A stretch of 64,000 bases of DNA from Gammaproteobacteria bacterium (lineage in GTDB: Bacteria > Pseudomonadota > Gammaproteobacteria > HK1). The DNA lies in assembly GCA_021773645.1 (NCBI GenBank), contig JAJFJU010000012.1, forward strand, positions 310,001-374,000. The letters are read 5' to 3'. Below are positions 34,726 to 45,178 of the stretch, one piece after another. The notes under the pieces are model-generated. The model was not told where the DNA came from. It did no database searches and saw nothing but the letters and a program-made list of their open reading frames with translations. Made by a program: the position numbers and the translations under genes. The stretch's first letter is position 1; every line of letters starts with the position of its first letter.

Positions 34726-37700
34726 GTGATCAAGCGTATAACGGCCTTGGGTAGTGTCCTTTTGCTGAGCGCCTTGCCGGTATGGGTCGGCGCTCTGGGG
34801 CTCGGTAACATAGACCTCAAATCTGGACTCAACCAACCTCTGGAGGCGCGAATTCCGCTGAGTTCGCTACAGGTCGGAGATCTGGAAAACCTGCATGTGG
34901 GGCTTGCGGCTCCTGAGCATTTCCAGCGTGCCGGAATCGACCGCCCATTTTTTCTTGCCAAGCTTAAATTTCGGCCGCAGACGGGAGCGGACGGGAGCTC
35001 CTACGTCAGGGTTTTTTCGCAGCAACGGGTTGGCGAGCCATTTCTGAATTTCCTTGTTGAGGTGAGTTGGCCCCGGGGACGGGTCATTCGGGAATATACC
35101 TTGTTACTGGATCCTCCGGTTTATGGGGCGGCTATTTCCAGGGCAGTAAAGACGACGGTGGCGGTCGTGTCGAAGATGCCGGTTGCTAAAAGAATACCGG
35201 CCAAGGCGAGCCAAAGCGCATCTCCTGCCGCTGCGCCGGTAGTGGCCACGCCCGCTACATCAACGACCTCAGTGCCCGTGGCAACGGGAGGTTCCTATGG
35301 GCCCACCGCACGCACAGATACCTTGTGGTCTCTGGCTCGGCGCTTCCGTGGAGATCCTACAGTCAGTATCCAGCAGATGATGCTGGCGATCTTGCGAGCT
35401 AATCCCAAAGCGTTTTCCAATAACAACATCAATACCTTGCGGGCCGGAGTGGTGCTGCAGATTCCTGGCAATCAGGATATTGAAGCCTTGAGCAAGCGTG
35501 AGGCGCTCGCTGAGGTTAGGCGTCAGCAGACTGAATGGCAGGAGATGCGTCAGGGGCAGGCTGCGCGGGTCGCGAAAGCTCCGGTAGGAAAACCGGTTTC
35601 TGATGGCTCGGCTGGGGAAAAATCCGTAGAAAGCAAGGGCGATGAGGCCCGTTTAAAGCTGGTTAGTGCGGGGCAAGGGGTCGGTGCTGGCACCACAGCG
35701 GATAAACCGGAAGTCGATGTGGTGGCCTTGCGGGATGAACTCAATGTTGCCTTGGAGGATGCCGACACCAAGCGTGTTGAAAACGACAATCTGCAGACCC
35801 GTCTCGCAGAAGCGGATGCCTTGATTGCTGATCTCAAACGTTTGGTTGAACTCAAAGACGACAATATTTCGGCGTTGCAAGGCAAGATTTCTGAGTCGAG
35901 CGCCACTCCGGCAGTAGCTGAAGTTGTGCCGCCGCCGAAGGCTCTGGCAAAGCCAGAAACTACAGTTTCCGAACCGGCGACTTTACTTGAGACCTTGCAG
36001 GATGCTTTGCCGGTAGATCCGGCTCTGTTGGGCGGTGGTATCGGTTTACTGCTCTTGCTGTTTGGCATCTCATCATGGCTACGTCGGCGACGGGCCTCGG
36101 CAGCCGATGCCGAGACCGCTCCGGCACCAGCTGTTGCCACCACTGATGATGTGTCTGAGCTGGCCGCCTCCGAGGAGGAGGAAGTGGCCGCAGTCGAGGC
36201 CATTGAAGAAGTGGTGAGCGAAGTATCTTCGATTGCTGATGAGCCGGAAGTTCCGGCGGAAGTCGATACAGAAGAATCTACCCCGGAAGCAGAAGCTGTG
36301 GCGGAAGAAGATCCGTTGGCTGAGGTCAATGTTTACCTGGCTTATGAGCGTTTTGACCAGGCGGAAGAGTTGGTGCGTGGTGCCGTTGAGAAGTATCCGG
36401 ATCGCCACGAGTACAAGCTGAAATTGCTAGAGATATTCTGTGCCGCGCGGAGTGTTGAGGCGTTTGAGAACGCGGCAATGACTTTGCAGGAATCGGTTGG
36501 TGCAGATCATGCTTTGATGGAAAAAGCTCATGCTTGGTGGGCCGATCTGTCGCCAGAGCGTGCACTCTTTGCGCCGCTTAGTGAGGAGGCGCCAGCGGCG
36601 TTTTCCGAGACCCACGTTGGTGCCGCCGATAGCGATGATGCAGTATTCGATGTTACTGAGGCTGAAGGATCTCCGGTTGTTGAGGCCGAAGAAGGCATGA
36701 ACGATACCGTCAAGATGGATGGTATGGATTTTGATCTCGGTTTTGGTGAGGACTCGGAAACCGACGAGGTTGTGGAAGAGACTCCTCTTTCTGCCACAAA
36801 TAGTGACCTTGATTTCGACCTTGGCTTTGGTGAAGAAACTGAGGAAGCGGCTGAGGATGCGGTAGAACAGGAGCCGGTGGGATCCGATAGTGTGGTGGAT
36901 TTTGATCTCGGCTTTGGGATGGATGCCGATGAGGACGAAGAGAGTTCTGCGGAGGCCGAAACACCACACTCGGATACTAACGTCGATTTTGATCTGGGTT
37001 TTGGCGAGGCGGTGGATGAGGCCGAGGCCACTACCACTGAGGAGTTAGCGGAAGTTTCTGAAACCCCCGAGGACGAAGGGTTGGATATCGTTCTGGGAGA
37101 GGACGAAGGCGATGTTGGTTTAAGCCTAGGTGATGAGGCGATCGTCGAGTTGCCAGACGCTGATGTAACGGAAACGGTAGAGGAAGCCGATGACGGTTTG
37201 GATCTCGTTCTTGGGGACGAGGAGAGCGTTGATGAGTCGGTCTCAGATGAGACGTCTGCCGAGTCTGCGGTACCTGAACCCGATAGTGACTTTGCCGCTC
37301 TTTTTGAGGAGGAAACGCCCGCAGCGGATACCGCCTTGGATTTTGATCTGGGCGAGTCGGCGGAAGAATTCGGTCAGTTGGACACGGTTGTGGAGCCGGC
37401 TGCTGTGGCGTTGGGTGAGCCGGAGATTGCCGCGGATGATGGGGCGATAACCGGTGAGGTGCCGGAGGTGGATGATGACCTTGCTGCCTTGTTTGAATCT
37501 GACGAGGAGAGTGCGCCATCCAGTGATGATGAGGCAGTTGCAGATTCTGAGGGTGAGGAGGAGAGCGTTGATGGGTTGGCAGCATTATTTGACGAGGAAT
37601 CTTCAGATGATAGTGATAGTAGCCTCGACCTAACGCTGGATGGGGACGATTCTGCGGGAGAAGTTGACGCGGATTTCAGTACCTTGTTTGAGGAAGACAG

Positions 37701-38034
37701 TTCCGCCGAAGATGAGGATTCCGCATTGGACCTTGACCTGTCTGCAGCTGATGATGACAGCGAGGACGCTTCTGTAGACTTTGAATCAACCCAATATGCG
37801 CTACAGGATTCACCGGAGGAAAACGACAGCTCAGCTTCGGCAGATACGTCTGCAGATGAAGACCTGAGTGTTCCCATGGATGAAACCCAGGCCAAGCTTG
37901 ATCTGGCCCAGGCCTATGTGGATTCTGGTGACAAGGACGGGGGCCGCGGCATCCTCGAGGAGATTTTGGCGGAAGGGAATGATGCCCAGAAGCAGGAAGC
38001 GCAGGCTTTGCTTGACCAGATGGCGGGTGGCTGA
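34726..38034 (+). CDS. fimV: FimV-type polar hub protein
   Basis: Inner-membrane peptidoglycan-binding protein of 1102 residues that organises type IV pili/type II secretion and polar signalling. It starts with GTG. The signal peptide ends near residue 22, followed by LGLGNIDLKSGLNQPLEARI. A LysM domain lies at about 192-245 (TDTLWSLARRF, LRAGVVLQIPG), a coiled coil at about 330-385, and one helix at about 427-448 (LLGGGIGLLLLLFGISSWL). The long acidic cytoplasmic half has the motif DFDLGFG at residues 668, 696, 725 and 754. The FimV C-terminal helix pair (KLDLAQAYVDSGDKDGGRGI) closes it. It is a full-length protein, located in the leu-asd-fimV-truA order. Confidence 0.93.
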   Translation: MIKRITALGSVLLLSALPVWVGALGLGNIDLKSGLNQPLEARIPLSSLQVGDLENLHVGLAAPEHFQRAGIDRPFFLAKLKFRPQTGADGSSYVRVFSQQRVGEPFLNFLVEVSWPRGRVIREYTLLLDPPVYGAAISRAVKTTVAVVSKMPVAKRIPAKASQSASPAAAPVVATPATSTTSVPVATGGSYGPTARTDTLWSLARRFRGDPTVSIQQMMLAILRANPKAFSNNNINTLRAGVVLQIPGNQDIEALSKREALAEVRRQQTEWQEMRQGQAARVAKAPVGKPVSDGSAGEKSVESKGDEARLKLVSAGQGVGAGTTADKPEVDVVALRDELNVALEDADTKRVENDNLQTRLAEADALIADLKRLVELKDDNISALQGKISESSATPAVAEVVPPPKALAKPETTVSEPATLLETLQDALPVDPALLGGGIGLLLLLFGISSWLRRRRASAADAETAPAPAVATTDDVSELAASEEEEVAAVEAIEEVVSEVSSIADEPEVPAEVDTEESTPEAEAVAEEDPLAEVNVYLAYERFDQAEELVRGAVEKYPDRHEYKLKLLEIFCAARSVEAFENAAMTLQESVGADHALMEKAHAWWADLSPERALFAPLSEEAPAAFSETHVGAADSDDAVFDVTEAEGSPVVEAEEGMNDTVKMDGMDFDLGFGEDSETDEVVEETPLSATNSDLDFDLGFGEETEEAAEDAVEQEPVGSDSVVDFDLGFGMDADEDEESSAEAETPHSDTNVDFDLGFGEAVDEAEATTTEELAEVSETPEDEGLDIVLGEDEGDVGLSLGDEAIVELPDADVTETVEEADDGLDLVLGDEESVDESVSDETSAESAVPEPDSDFAALFEEETPAADTALDFDLGESAEEFGQLDTVVEPAAVALGEPEIAADDGAITGEVPEVDDDLAALFESDEESAPSSDDEAVADSEGEEESVDGLAALFDEESSDDSDSSLDLTLDGDDSAGEVDADFSTLFEEDSSAEDEDSALDLDLSAADDDSEDASVDFESTQYALQDSPEENDSSASADTSADEDLSVPMDETQAKLDLAQAYVDSGDKDGGRGILEEILAEGNDAQKQEAQALLDQMAGG

Positions 38035-38147
38035 GGGAGCAGTTGTGGCTTGGGGGCTTGGTGAAATCACCAGGCCAAATCAAGATGCAGACACTTTAAG
38101 AACCTTCCTGTTCAGCCCATCTGTTTGTTTCCCCCAACTTTTGTCCG

Positions 38148-38927
38148 GTGACTAGATACGCACTAGGCATCGAGTACGATGGCAGTGATTTCCACGGCTG
38201 GGAGACCCAGTCAAATGGCCATACCGTACAAGCCTGTGTAGAGGCCGCTCTATCAGGTGTTGCTAACCACCCCATCAAAACCACCTGTGCCGGGCGTACC
38301 GATGCCGGGGTGCATGCCGTTTCCCAAGTCATTCACTTTGATAGCCCGGTAGTGCGTAAAACTAAGGCTTGGGTGCTGGGGAGTAATACTCATTTACCCG
38401 CCACCGTCCGGATACTGTGGGCGCGCCTGGTAGCCGATGATTTTCATGCGCGCTTTAGTGCCCGCAGTCGCCATTATCGCTATGTGATATTGAATCGTCG
38501 GGTTCGTCCGGCACTGTTGAATCGGCAGCTCACATGGGAATATCGACCTCTTGATGTGGAACTCATGGGGCAGGCTGCCGCTTATCTCCTCGGCGAGCAT
38601 GACTTTTCCTCTTTTAGATCGTCGCGCTGCCAAGCCCCCCACGCGGTAAGAACCTTGCATCGCCTGGATGTGGAGCGTCACGGTGAATGTGTGCGCTTTG
38701 ATGTCGTCGCCAATGGTTTCCTACACCATATGGTGCGCAATATCGCAGGTGTGTTGATGACTATCGGTGCGGGTGAGCGTGCCCCGGATTGGGCGCAGGC
38801 TGTGTTGGAGGCCCGGGATCGTACCCTTGGCGGTAAAACCGCCTCTCCTCAAGGCCTCTATTTTGTGGGGGTGGAGTATCCGGATGAATATGCCATCCCC
38901 AGGGTTTCCCCTCCCCAATGGGTCTGA
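38148..38927 (+). CDS. truA: tRNA pseudouridine synthase A
   Basis: TruA, 259 residues, which makes pseudouridine at tRNA positions 38-40. The catalytic Asp lies in AGRTDAGVHA, and other motifs are IEYDGSDFHGWE, FHARFSARSRHYRY and NGFLHHMVRNIAG. It starts at GTG 38148. Followed by trpF, a classic pairing. Confidence 0.95.
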   Translation: MTRYALGIEYDGSDFHGWETQSNGHTVQACVEAALSGVANHPIKTTCAGRTDAGVHAVSQVIHFDSPVVRKTKAWVLGSNTHLPATVRILWARLVADDFHARFSARSRHYRYVILNRRVRPALLNRQLTWEYRPLDVELMGQAAAYLLGEHDFSSFRSSRCQAPHAVRTLHRLDVERHGECVRFDVVANGFLHHMVRNIAGVLMTIGAGERAPDWAQAVLEARDRTLGGKTASPQGLYFVGVEYPDEYAIPRVSPPQWV

Positions 38928-38976
38928 TAGTCTGCCCTCCTTTTGTCGGGAAATTGCTGCGCTGGGGTTAAAAAAA

Positions 38977-39630
38977 ATGAAGGCGACAAAGGCGCCCCAA
39001 CGGCGAACAGGAATCAAGATCTGTGGCATAACCCGTCGATCCGATGCCATGGCCGCTGCCAACCTTGGCGCGGATGCCATCGGTTTGGTGTTTTATCCGC
39101 CTAGCCCCCGGGCCGTGAGCATAGAGCAGGCCGGGGAGATTATTTGCGACCTGCCACCTTTTCTCAGTCTCGTTGCTCTATTCGTCGATGCTGAGCCGGC
39201 CTATATTCGTCAGGTGTTGGAGGCGATTCCCATTCATCTCCTGCAGTTTCACGGGGATGAAGAGCCAGCGGCTTGTGAGGGCTGGGGTCGTGCCTATATT
39301 AAGGCAGTAGCGGTGGGTAACGGGGTCGATCTGGCCGCAACGGCTCAACGTTATCAGCGAGCGAGTGCCCTGTTGCTGGATACCCCAGCGGGTGCGGCAT
39401 GTGGTGGTAGCGGAAAGTGTTTTGACTGGGAGCTGGTGCCGGACAATATTGCCAAGCCAGTGGTGCTCGCGGGTGGGCTGAATGCTGAAAATGTGGGTGC
39501 TGGTATCCGCAAGCTTTACCCAGCTGCGGTGGATGTGAGCAGTGGTGTGGAATCGGCCAAGGGCATCAAGGATGCCGAGAAAATTGCGGCGTTTATTCGC
39601 CAAGTGAATGCCAATGAAGGACATGAATAA
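38977..39630 (+). CDS. trpF: Phosphoribosylanthranilate isomerase
   Basis: Tryptophan-pathway isomerase of 217 residues: [70 protein letters not shown] and [10 protein letters not shown] start at the ATG at 38977; longer in-frame extension into truA is not plausible. Its end overlaps trpB by 23 bases. Confidence 0.94.
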   Translation: MKATKAPQRRTGIKICGITRRSDAMAAANLGADAIGLVFYPPSPRAVSIEQAGEIICDLPPFLSLVALFVDAEPAYIRQVLEAIPIHLLQFHGDEEPAACEGWGRAYIKAVAVGNGVDLAATAQRYQRASALLLDTPAGAACGGSGKCFDWELVPDNIAKPVVLAGGLNAENVGAGIRKLYPAAVDVSSGVESAKGIKDAEKIAAFIRQVNANEGHE

Positions 39631-40843
39631 AATCGACGACAACAAGATTATCGGTACGCAGCCTGATTCCCGAGGTCATTTTGGTCCCTATGGTGGCATC
39701 TTCGCCTCTGAGACCCTGATGGCGGCGCTGGAGGAGCTGCGCACCGCCTATGAGCATTATCTACAGGATCCCGCCTTCATTGCGGAACTGGACGATGACC
39801 TCCGACATTATGTCGGACGGCCGTCGCCGCTTTATTTCGCCGAACGCTGGAGCGAGCATCTCGGGGGCGCACGCCTTTATCTGAAACGTGAGGATCTGAA
39901 TCACACCGGTGCTCATAAGATCAACAATACGGTGGGTCAGGCATTATTGGCCAAACGCATGGGTAAAAAGCGCATCATCGCCGAGACCGGTGCCGGACAA
40001 CACGGTGTTGCAACCGCTACGGTGGCGGCGCGTCTGGGTCTGGAGTGCGTGGTTTATATGGGCGTGGAGGACATCCAGCGCCAGGCTATCAATGTTTACC
40101 GTATGAAGCTCCTTGGTGCCCGGGTGGTAGGGGTGACCTCGGGTTCGCGTACTCTGAAGGATGCGCTTAATGAGGCCATGCGTGATTGGGTTACTCACGT
40201 GGATGACACCTTCTACATCATTGGTACGGTGGCTGGGCCGCATCCTTATCCGGCTATGGTGCGGGATTTTCAGGCCATCATTGGTCGTGAGGCACGTGCA
40301 CAGATTCTGGAGCAGGCGGATCGTTTGCCCGATGCGCTGGTGGCTTGTGTGGGTGGTGGTTCCAATGCCATGGGGCTTTTCTACCCCTTTCTGGATGATA
40401 CCGAGGTAGCTATGCATGGGGTGGAAGGTGGTGGTGAAGGTCTGGAAACGGGGCATCACGCGGCACCTCTATGTAAGGGCCGGGTAGGGGTGCTGCACGG
40501 CAACCGGACCTATCTGATGGAAAACGATGACGGCCAGATTAACGCCACGCATTCTATTTCCGCCGGCCTCGATTATCCTGGAGTCGGGCCCGAGCATGCC
40601 TGGTTGAAGGACAGTGGCCGGGCAAGCTATTACGCGGCAACCGATGACGAGGCGCTACATGCCTTCCATGAACTAACCCGTATTGAAGGCATCATGCCGG
40701 CGTTGGAATCGAGTCATGCCCTTGCTTACGGCGCCAAACTGGCGCAGCAGATGACGCCGGATAAGATCATCATCGTTAATCTTTCCGGGCGCGGAGATAA
40801 GGACATCCATACCGTCGCCGAGCTTGAGGGGATGACGCTGTGA
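39608..40843 (+). CDS. trpB: Tryptophan synthase beta chain
   Basis: PLP enzyme of 411 residues that condenses indole with serine. The PLP Lys lies in [32 protein letters not shown] and [12 protein letters not shown] form the rest of the active site. It may start at ATG 39608 or a later ATG (39614 or 39623). The stop overlaps trpA by four bases (GTGA), so TrpA is coupled. Confidence 0.96.
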   Translation: MPMKDMNKIDDNKIIGTQPDSRGHFGPYGGIFASETLMAALEELRTAYEHYLQDPAFIAELDDDLRHYVGRPSPLYFAERWSEHLGGARLYLKREDLNHTGAHKINNTVGQALLAKRMGKKRIIAETGAGQHGVATATVAARLGLECVVYMGVEDIQRQAINVYRMKLLGARVVGVTSGSRTLKDALNEAMRDWVTHVDDTFYIIGTVAGPHPYPAMVRDFQAIIGREARAQILEQADRLPDALVACVGGGSNAMGLFYPFLDDTEVAMHGVEGGGEGLETGHHAAPLCKGRVGVLHGNRTYLMENDDGQINATHSISAGLDYPGVGPEHAWLKDSGRASYYAATDDEALHAFHELTRIEGIMPALESSHALAYGAKLAQQMTPDKIIIVNLSGRGDKDIHTVAELEGMTL

Positions 40844-41646
40844 GCCGCATTAGCCGACGTTTTGATGAGTTGAAGCAGCGCCAGCGACAGGCCTTGATTC
40901 CCTTTGTCAGTGCCGGTGATCCCAATCCGGAAGTGACTGTTCCGTTGCTACATAAAATGGTGGCGGCGGGGGCCGATATATTGGAACTGGGCGTGCCTTT
41001 TTCCGACCCCATGGCCGATGGCCCGATCATTCAACGGGCCAGTGAGCGTGCCTTGGCGCAAGGGATGTCTCTGCGTCGTGCGTTGGAGATGGTGAGCGAA
41101 TTCCGCGAACAGGATGATGAGACGCCGGTGGTGCTGATGGGCTATCTGAATCCCTATGAAGCCATGGGCTACGAGGCCTTTGCCAAGGCCGCTGGCGCGG
41201 CTGGGGTGGATGGTGTTCTGACTGTTGATTTGCCGCCTGAGGAGGCGGATGAATTTGTCGAGGCCCTGGATGGGGTTGAGATCGATCCTATTTTTCTTAT
41301 TGCGCCTACCACCACACCGCAGCGAGTGGCAGCAATCTGTGCCCGGGCAAGGGGATTTGTCTACTATGTTTCACTTAAAGGCGTGACTGGCAGCCAGATG
41401 GCAGATGTGGATTCCATTGCTACAAAAATTACCGAGATAAAGACCCATACCAGCTTGCCTGTAGGGGTTGGTTTTGGTATTCGTGATGGTGCCTCGGCGG
41501 CACGGGTTGCCGCAGTGAGCGATGCAGTAGTGATTGGTAGTGTACTGGTGCAGCAACTAGAGGCATTGGAACAAAATCCGGAGCAGATTTATCACAAGGT
41601 GCCCACCCTGGTGGCGGAAATTCGCACCGCGATGGACGCGAACTAA
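40840..41646 (+). CDS. trpA: Tryptophan synthase alpha chain
   Basis: Alpha subunit of 268 residues that cleaves indole-glycerol phosphate. [38 protein letters not shown] (with the catalytic Glu), [18 protein letters not shown] (catalytic Asp) and SLKGVTGSQ are all present. Starts at GTG overlapping trpB. A palindromic element follows immediately after its stop. Confidence 0.96.
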   Translation: MSRISRRFDELKQRQRQALIPFVSAGDPNPEVTVPLLHKMVAAGADILELGVPFSDPMADGPIIQRASERALAQGMSLRRALEMVSEFREQDDETPVVLMGYLNPYEAMGYEAFAKAAGAAGVDGVLTVDLPPEEADEFVEALDGVEIDPIFLIAPTTTPQRVAAICARARGFVYYVSLKGVTGSQMADVDSIATKITEIKTHTSLPVGVGFGIRDGASAARVAAVSDAVVIGSVLVQQLEALEQNPEQIYHKVPTLVAEIRTAMDAN

Positions 41647-41648
41647 AC

Positions 41649-41816
41649 TTAGGGAAGCTCTGCTCTATTCGTGAACTCGCATCTTGCGCCCAAAATGCCC
41701 CTCTTTATCGTTGCCGCTCTTCGTAATAGATTAACTATTACGTGCCATCGGCGCCTCAAAGTTGAACATTTTGAATCCCAATCTACTTCGTCCAGAATAA
41801 ATCAGAGCTTCCATAA
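41649..41816. mobile_element. 168-bp palindromic MITE-like element (trpA-accD gap)
   Basis: Terminal inverted repeats of 14 bases (TTAGGGAAGCTCTG at 41649-41662 and, reversed, CAGAGCTTCCATAA at 41803-41816) differ at one position. The exact midpoint is the perfect hairpin CGTAATAG-ATTAA-CTATTACG (41722-41742), and weaker matches (for example AAAATG and CTTT) line up in between. It contains no gene. It nearly fills the 186-base gap. This is the structure of a non-autonomous transposon or large intergenic repeat. Confidence 0.6.
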
Positions 41817-41832
41817 ACCCGTACGGTGACTT

Positions 41833-42693
41833 ATGAACTGGTTTGAAAAATTATTGCCGGAGCGCATTCGCCTTCAGGGGCGTAGCAAGCGGAATATCCC
41901 CGAAGGGTTGTGGACCAAGTGTCCCGCCTGTAGTGGGGTGCTGTATCGGGCAGAGTTAGAGCGTAACGCTGAGGTCTGTCCCAAGTGTGACCACCATATT
42001 CGTCTTGCCGCGCGCCGTCGTTTGGAGCTGTTTCTGGACCCTGAGCCCCGAGTGGAGATTGGTGTCGAGGTAGAGCCCGTTGATCCGCTGAAGTTTCGCG
42101 ATAGTCGACGTTACCGCGAGCGCTTGTCCCAGGCACAAAAGAAAACCAAGGAAAAAGATGCGTTGGTGGTGATCATGGGGCGCGTACTCAGCGTTCCAGT
42201 CGTTGCGGCGGCCTTTGAGTTTGGTTTTATGGGCGGTTCTATGGGCTCTGTTGTCGGCGAGCGCTTCGTCCGTGCCATTGATCGTTGCATAGAGGATGGG
42301 TTGCCGCTGATCTGCTTTTCCGCCAGTGGTGGCGCACGTATGCAGGAAGGCTTGTTGTCGCTGATGCAGATGGCCAAGACCAGTGCCGCCTTACGCCGCC
42401 TTAGCGAGCACAAGCTTCCGTTTATCTCCGTACTGACCGATCCCACTATGGGGGGAGTCTCTGCCAGCCTGGCAATGTTGGGGGATATCAATATTGCGGA
42501 GCCCAATGCGTTGATTGGATTCGCCGGTCCGCGAGTAATCGAGCAAACGGTCCGCGAAACCTTGCCAGAGGGCTTTCAACGGAGTGAATTTCTGCTTGAG
42601 CATGGCGTTGTCGATATGATTGTTTCCCGTGCCGAATTGCGGGAACGTGTGGCCGCCTTGTTCTCCATGCTGACCCATCAACCAGCCGCCTGA
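41833..42693 (+). CDS. accD: Acetyl-CoA carboxylase carboxyltransferase beta subunit
   Basis: Carboxyltransferase beta subunit of 286 residues for malonyl-CoA synthesis. The N-terminal zinc ribbon is [20 protein letters not shown]-then-PKC (residues about 34-56), followed by the crotonase-like fold with [32 protein letters not shown] and [16 protein letters not shown]. Position before folC and dedD is as in Pseudomonas. Confidence 0.95.
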   Translation: MNWFEKLLPERIRLQGRSKRNIPEGLWTKCPACSGVLYRAELERNAEVCPKCDHHIRLAARRRLELFLDPEPRVEIGVEVEPVDPLKFRDSRRYRERLSQAQKKTKEKDALVVIMGRVLSVPVVAAAFEFGFMGGSMGSVVGERFVRAIDRCIEDGLPLICFSASGGARMQEGLLSLMQMAKTSAALRRLSEHKLPFISVLTDPTMGGVSASLAMLGDINIAEPNALIGFAGPRVIEQTVRETLPEGFQRSEFLLEHGVVDMIVSRAELRERVAALFSMLTHQPAA

Positions 42694-42758
42694 TCACGCC
42701 GATCTCCAGCGATAGTCCAGACTCCGAGCAGCGCAAGAATTGGCAGCTTGAGGACTGG

Positions 42759-44003
42759 TTGGTATGGCAGGAAAGGCTGCATCCGCGTGAGATAGATCTT
42801 GGGCTGGCGCGTTGCCAGCAGGTCATGCCGCGCATGGATTGGCCCGCAGTGCTCCCCTTTCCCGTCATTGCCGTTGCTGGGACGAATGGCAAGGGATCCT
42901 CGGTGGCCATGCTGGCGGCCATTCTCGGCGCCGCGGGTTATCGCACGGGCACTTACACCTCTCCGCACCTGATTTATTACAACGAACGTATCAAGATTGC
43001 CGGTACCCCGGTGTCTGATGCGGTGCTGATTACAGCCTTTGAAAAGCTGGAAACGGCGCGTGTAGACACTAGCCTCAGTTATTTTGAATTCGGCACTTTG
43101 GCGGCAATGGAGATCTTTTTGGATGCCCAAGTGGATGTGGCCATTCTAGAAGTGGGCTTGGGTGGGCGTCTGGATGCGGTGAATCTATTTTCCGCGGATG
43201 TGGCCTTAGTCACCAATATTGCTTTGGATCACACTGAGTGGTTGGGGGCGGATCGCGAGGCCATAGGTCGGGAGAAAGCGGGAATTTTCCGCCCACACCA
43301 TCCTGCCATTATCGGTGAGCCGTCACCGCCCGCGATCCTGGCGAAGTATGCCCGGCAAATCGGTGCGCCCTTGTACCGTTTGCAGCAGGAATATCGCTAT
43401 CATCGTACAGATACGTTGCATTGGTGTTGGCAGGGGCAGGATCGAGGTATTGATGATTTGCCTTTGCCGGCTTTGCGCGGTGAGTTTCAGCTAGACAATG
43501 CGGCGGCTGTTTTGATGGTGCTGGAACGATTGGCCCCGCAACTCTCCGCATCTCCCGAAGCCGTACGGCAGGGGCTTGAGCAGGTGCATTTGTCCGGGCG
43601 TTTCCAGGTGATTGCAGGCCAACCGATCGAGTGCATCGTTGATGTCGCTCACAATCCTGCGGCGGCAGCGGTATTAGCCGAGAACCTGCGCCAGCATCGT
43701 TGTACGGGCCGTACCCTCGCGGTAGTGGGCATGCTTGCCGACAAGGCGATCGCCGAAGTGCTGTCAGCGATGAACACTGTGATTGATCGGTGGTACCTTG
43801 GCGGACTTGAGGCACCACGTGGTGCCAATAGCGGGCTGCTGGTGGCAGCACTGGAGACTGCTGCGATAGACAAGCCTCATAGCCAGTTTGTTACTGTGGA
43901 AACGGCCTATGCGGCTGCACTGATTGAAGCCAAGCCCAATGATCGCATTATTGCTTTTGGCTCATTTTTGACCGCACGCACCATATTGCAGCTTGCAAGT
44001 TGA
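42759..44003 (+). CDS. folC: Folylpolyglutamate/dihydrofolate synthase
   Basis: ATP-dependent ligase adding glutamate to folates; about 414 residues. The P-loop is AVAGTNGKGSSVAML, followed by HLIYYNERIKI, EVGLGGRLDAVNLF and DVAHNPAAAAVLAENL. No ATG/GTG start exists near the accD end. The TTG at 42759 cuts off a typical FolC opening (WQLEDW lies just upstream in frame); a CTG at 42692 overlapping the accD stop would restore it. The N terminus is therefore uncertain. Confidence 0.9.
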   Translation: MVWQERLHPREIDLGLARCQQVMPRMDWPAVLPFPVIAVAGTNGKGSSVAMLAAILGAAGYRTGTYTSPHLIYYNERIKIAGTPVSDAVLITAFEKLETARVDTSLSYFEFGTLAAMEIFLDAQVDVAILEVGLGGRLDAVNLFSADVALVTNIALDHTEWLGADREAIGREKAGIFRPHHPAIIGEPSPPAILAKYARQIGAPLYRLQQEYRYHRTDTLHWCWQGQDRGIDDLPLPALRGEFQLDNAAAVLMVLERLAPQLSASPEAVRQGLEQVHLSGRFQVIAGQPIECIVDVAHNPAAAAVLAENLRQHRCTGRTLAVVGMLADKAIAEVLSAMNTVIDRWYLGGLEAPRGANSGLLVAALETAAIDKPHSQFVTVETAYAAALIEAKPNDRIIAFGSFLTARTILQLAS

Positions 44004-44027
44004 GTCTATCCACCCGACACTTTTCCT

Positions 44028-44570
44028 ATGGATGAACGATTAAAACAACGCTTGGTGGGCGCTGTGGTGCTGGTGTCTCTTGGGGTCATTTTTATCCCCA
44101 TGCTACTGGAGGGGCCGGCGGGCTCCGGGGAGCATCAAAAGGTTGCCGAGATACCCTCGCCACCGGCGCGTGATTTTATTTCTCGGATAGTTCCCTTGGG
44201 TAAGGCGATCAAGAGTGATGCGCCTGCGGTTCCCAAGACGTCCTTGCCGAAGCAGGAAAGCAAAGGGGTTGCTGGGCAGAAACGGGAAGCGAAGCCCGCT
44301 GTTGTGGCTAAAACCCAACAACGTCTGGGAATTTCCGCTTGGGCGGTACAGCTTGGAAGCTTTGCTTCAGAGGCCAATGCCCTGGCCTTGAGGGATCGCC
44401 TGCAGAAGAAAGGCTATGCCGCCTTTAGCGAGACCGTTTCCACTAAAAAGGGTAGGGTAACGCGAGTCTTTGTGGGGCCTGAGTTGCGGCAGGAAAATGC
44501 GGAAAAGATTCGCCGCAAGCTTCAGAAAGAAATCAAGCTCAAGGCGATAGTACGGCGCTACCCCGGGTAG
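44028..44570 (+). CDS. dedD: SPOR-domain protein DedD
   Basis: Cell-division protein of 180 residues: one N-terminal helix (LVGAVVLVSLGVIFIPMLL, residues about 9-27), a basic/Pro linker, and a C-terminal SPOR domain (AWAVQLGSFASEANALALRD ... RVFVGPELRQENAEKI) that binds denuded peptidoglycan at the septum. It lies 24 bases after folC, converging on the pilZ gene with only two bases between. Confidence 0.93.
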   Translation: MDERLKQRLVGAVVLVSLGVIFIPMLLEGPAGSGEHQKVAEIPSPPARDFISRIVPLGKAIKSDAPAVPKTSLPKQESKGVAGQKREAKPAVVAKTQQRLGISAWAVQLGSFASEANALALRDRLQKKGYAAFSETVSTKKGRVTRVFVGPELRQENAEKIRRKLQKEIKLKAIVRRYPG

Positions 44571-44572
44571 TT

Positions 44573-45166
44573 TTACTTAGGGTTTGGCAGGGATTTATTC
44601 GCCTCTCGCAACATCTGGGCCTGCTTCTGCAATACGTGTTTGACCACCAGTTCGCGATCCTCCTCCTGAATGTGTGAGAAATCTGCACTGACCCTGTGGG
44701 GGAAATCAGGGCCTCCCTCTTCATCACGTTGGCAATTGACCACAGTGCCATAGGTCAGGACGCTGACGTAGGATGGAAACATCATCAATTTGATTTCGAG
44801 AATGCTTCCCACAGGAAGTTCGTCCTTCCCGTGGAAGGCGATGCCACTGGCACTCAGGCTCACGGCGTGGGAGGGATGATCCGGTAAACCATGTTCATCG
44901 GCCGCAAGCAGGCGGATAAGCACATCCAGCTTTTCATTAATGTGCCCCAGGCAGGCGGATAGCTCGGCATCGCGACGACGAATATTTTCCACCAGATGTT
45001 TCATCTGATTGCTGGTGGCAGCAAAGGTAGAACTCAGTGAGATTTTGTCGGGAAAGCCGGTCTGGTGTTCCTGCAAAACCGCGGCAAACTCATTTTCCGT
45101 AAGACAGCGGTATTTCATCGACACCTCATCGTCGATGCGAAAATATCGTCTGCGATCTTTGCTCAT
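44573..45166 (-). CDS. PilZ-domain c-di-GMP effector beside motAB
   Basis: 197 residues. The first PilZ motif RRYFR (RxxxR) sits near residues 6-10, an alpha-helical insert fills about 45-95, and the domain resumes with VSLSASGIAFHG, where the usual [D/N]xSxxG is SLSASG. The strand core LEIKLMMFPSY and GTVVNCQRD follows. The first acidic/amide residue of the second motif is replaced by Ser, so c-di-GMP affinity may be altered. Co-directional with motB (12 bases), it is probably a flagellar brake of YcgR type. The split between the two motifs by a helical insert is unusual. Confidence 0.8.
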   Translation of the reverse strand: MSKDRRRYFRIDDEVSMKYRCLTENEFAAVLQEHQTGFPDKISLSSTFAATSNQMKHLVENIRRRDAELSACLGHINEKLDVLIRLLAADEHGLPDHPSHAVSLSASGIAFHGKDELPVGSILEIKLMMFPSYVSVLTYGTVVNCQRDEEGGPDFPHRVSADFSHIQEEDRELVVKHVLQKQAQMLREANKSLPNPK

Positions 45167-45178
45167 CTTGGGATTACC

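Noticed and set aside
35550-37895. Several long antisense and alternative frames within fimV
   Set aside because: They arise from the biased Glu/Asp/Ser-rich composition of fimV; no start sites or families.
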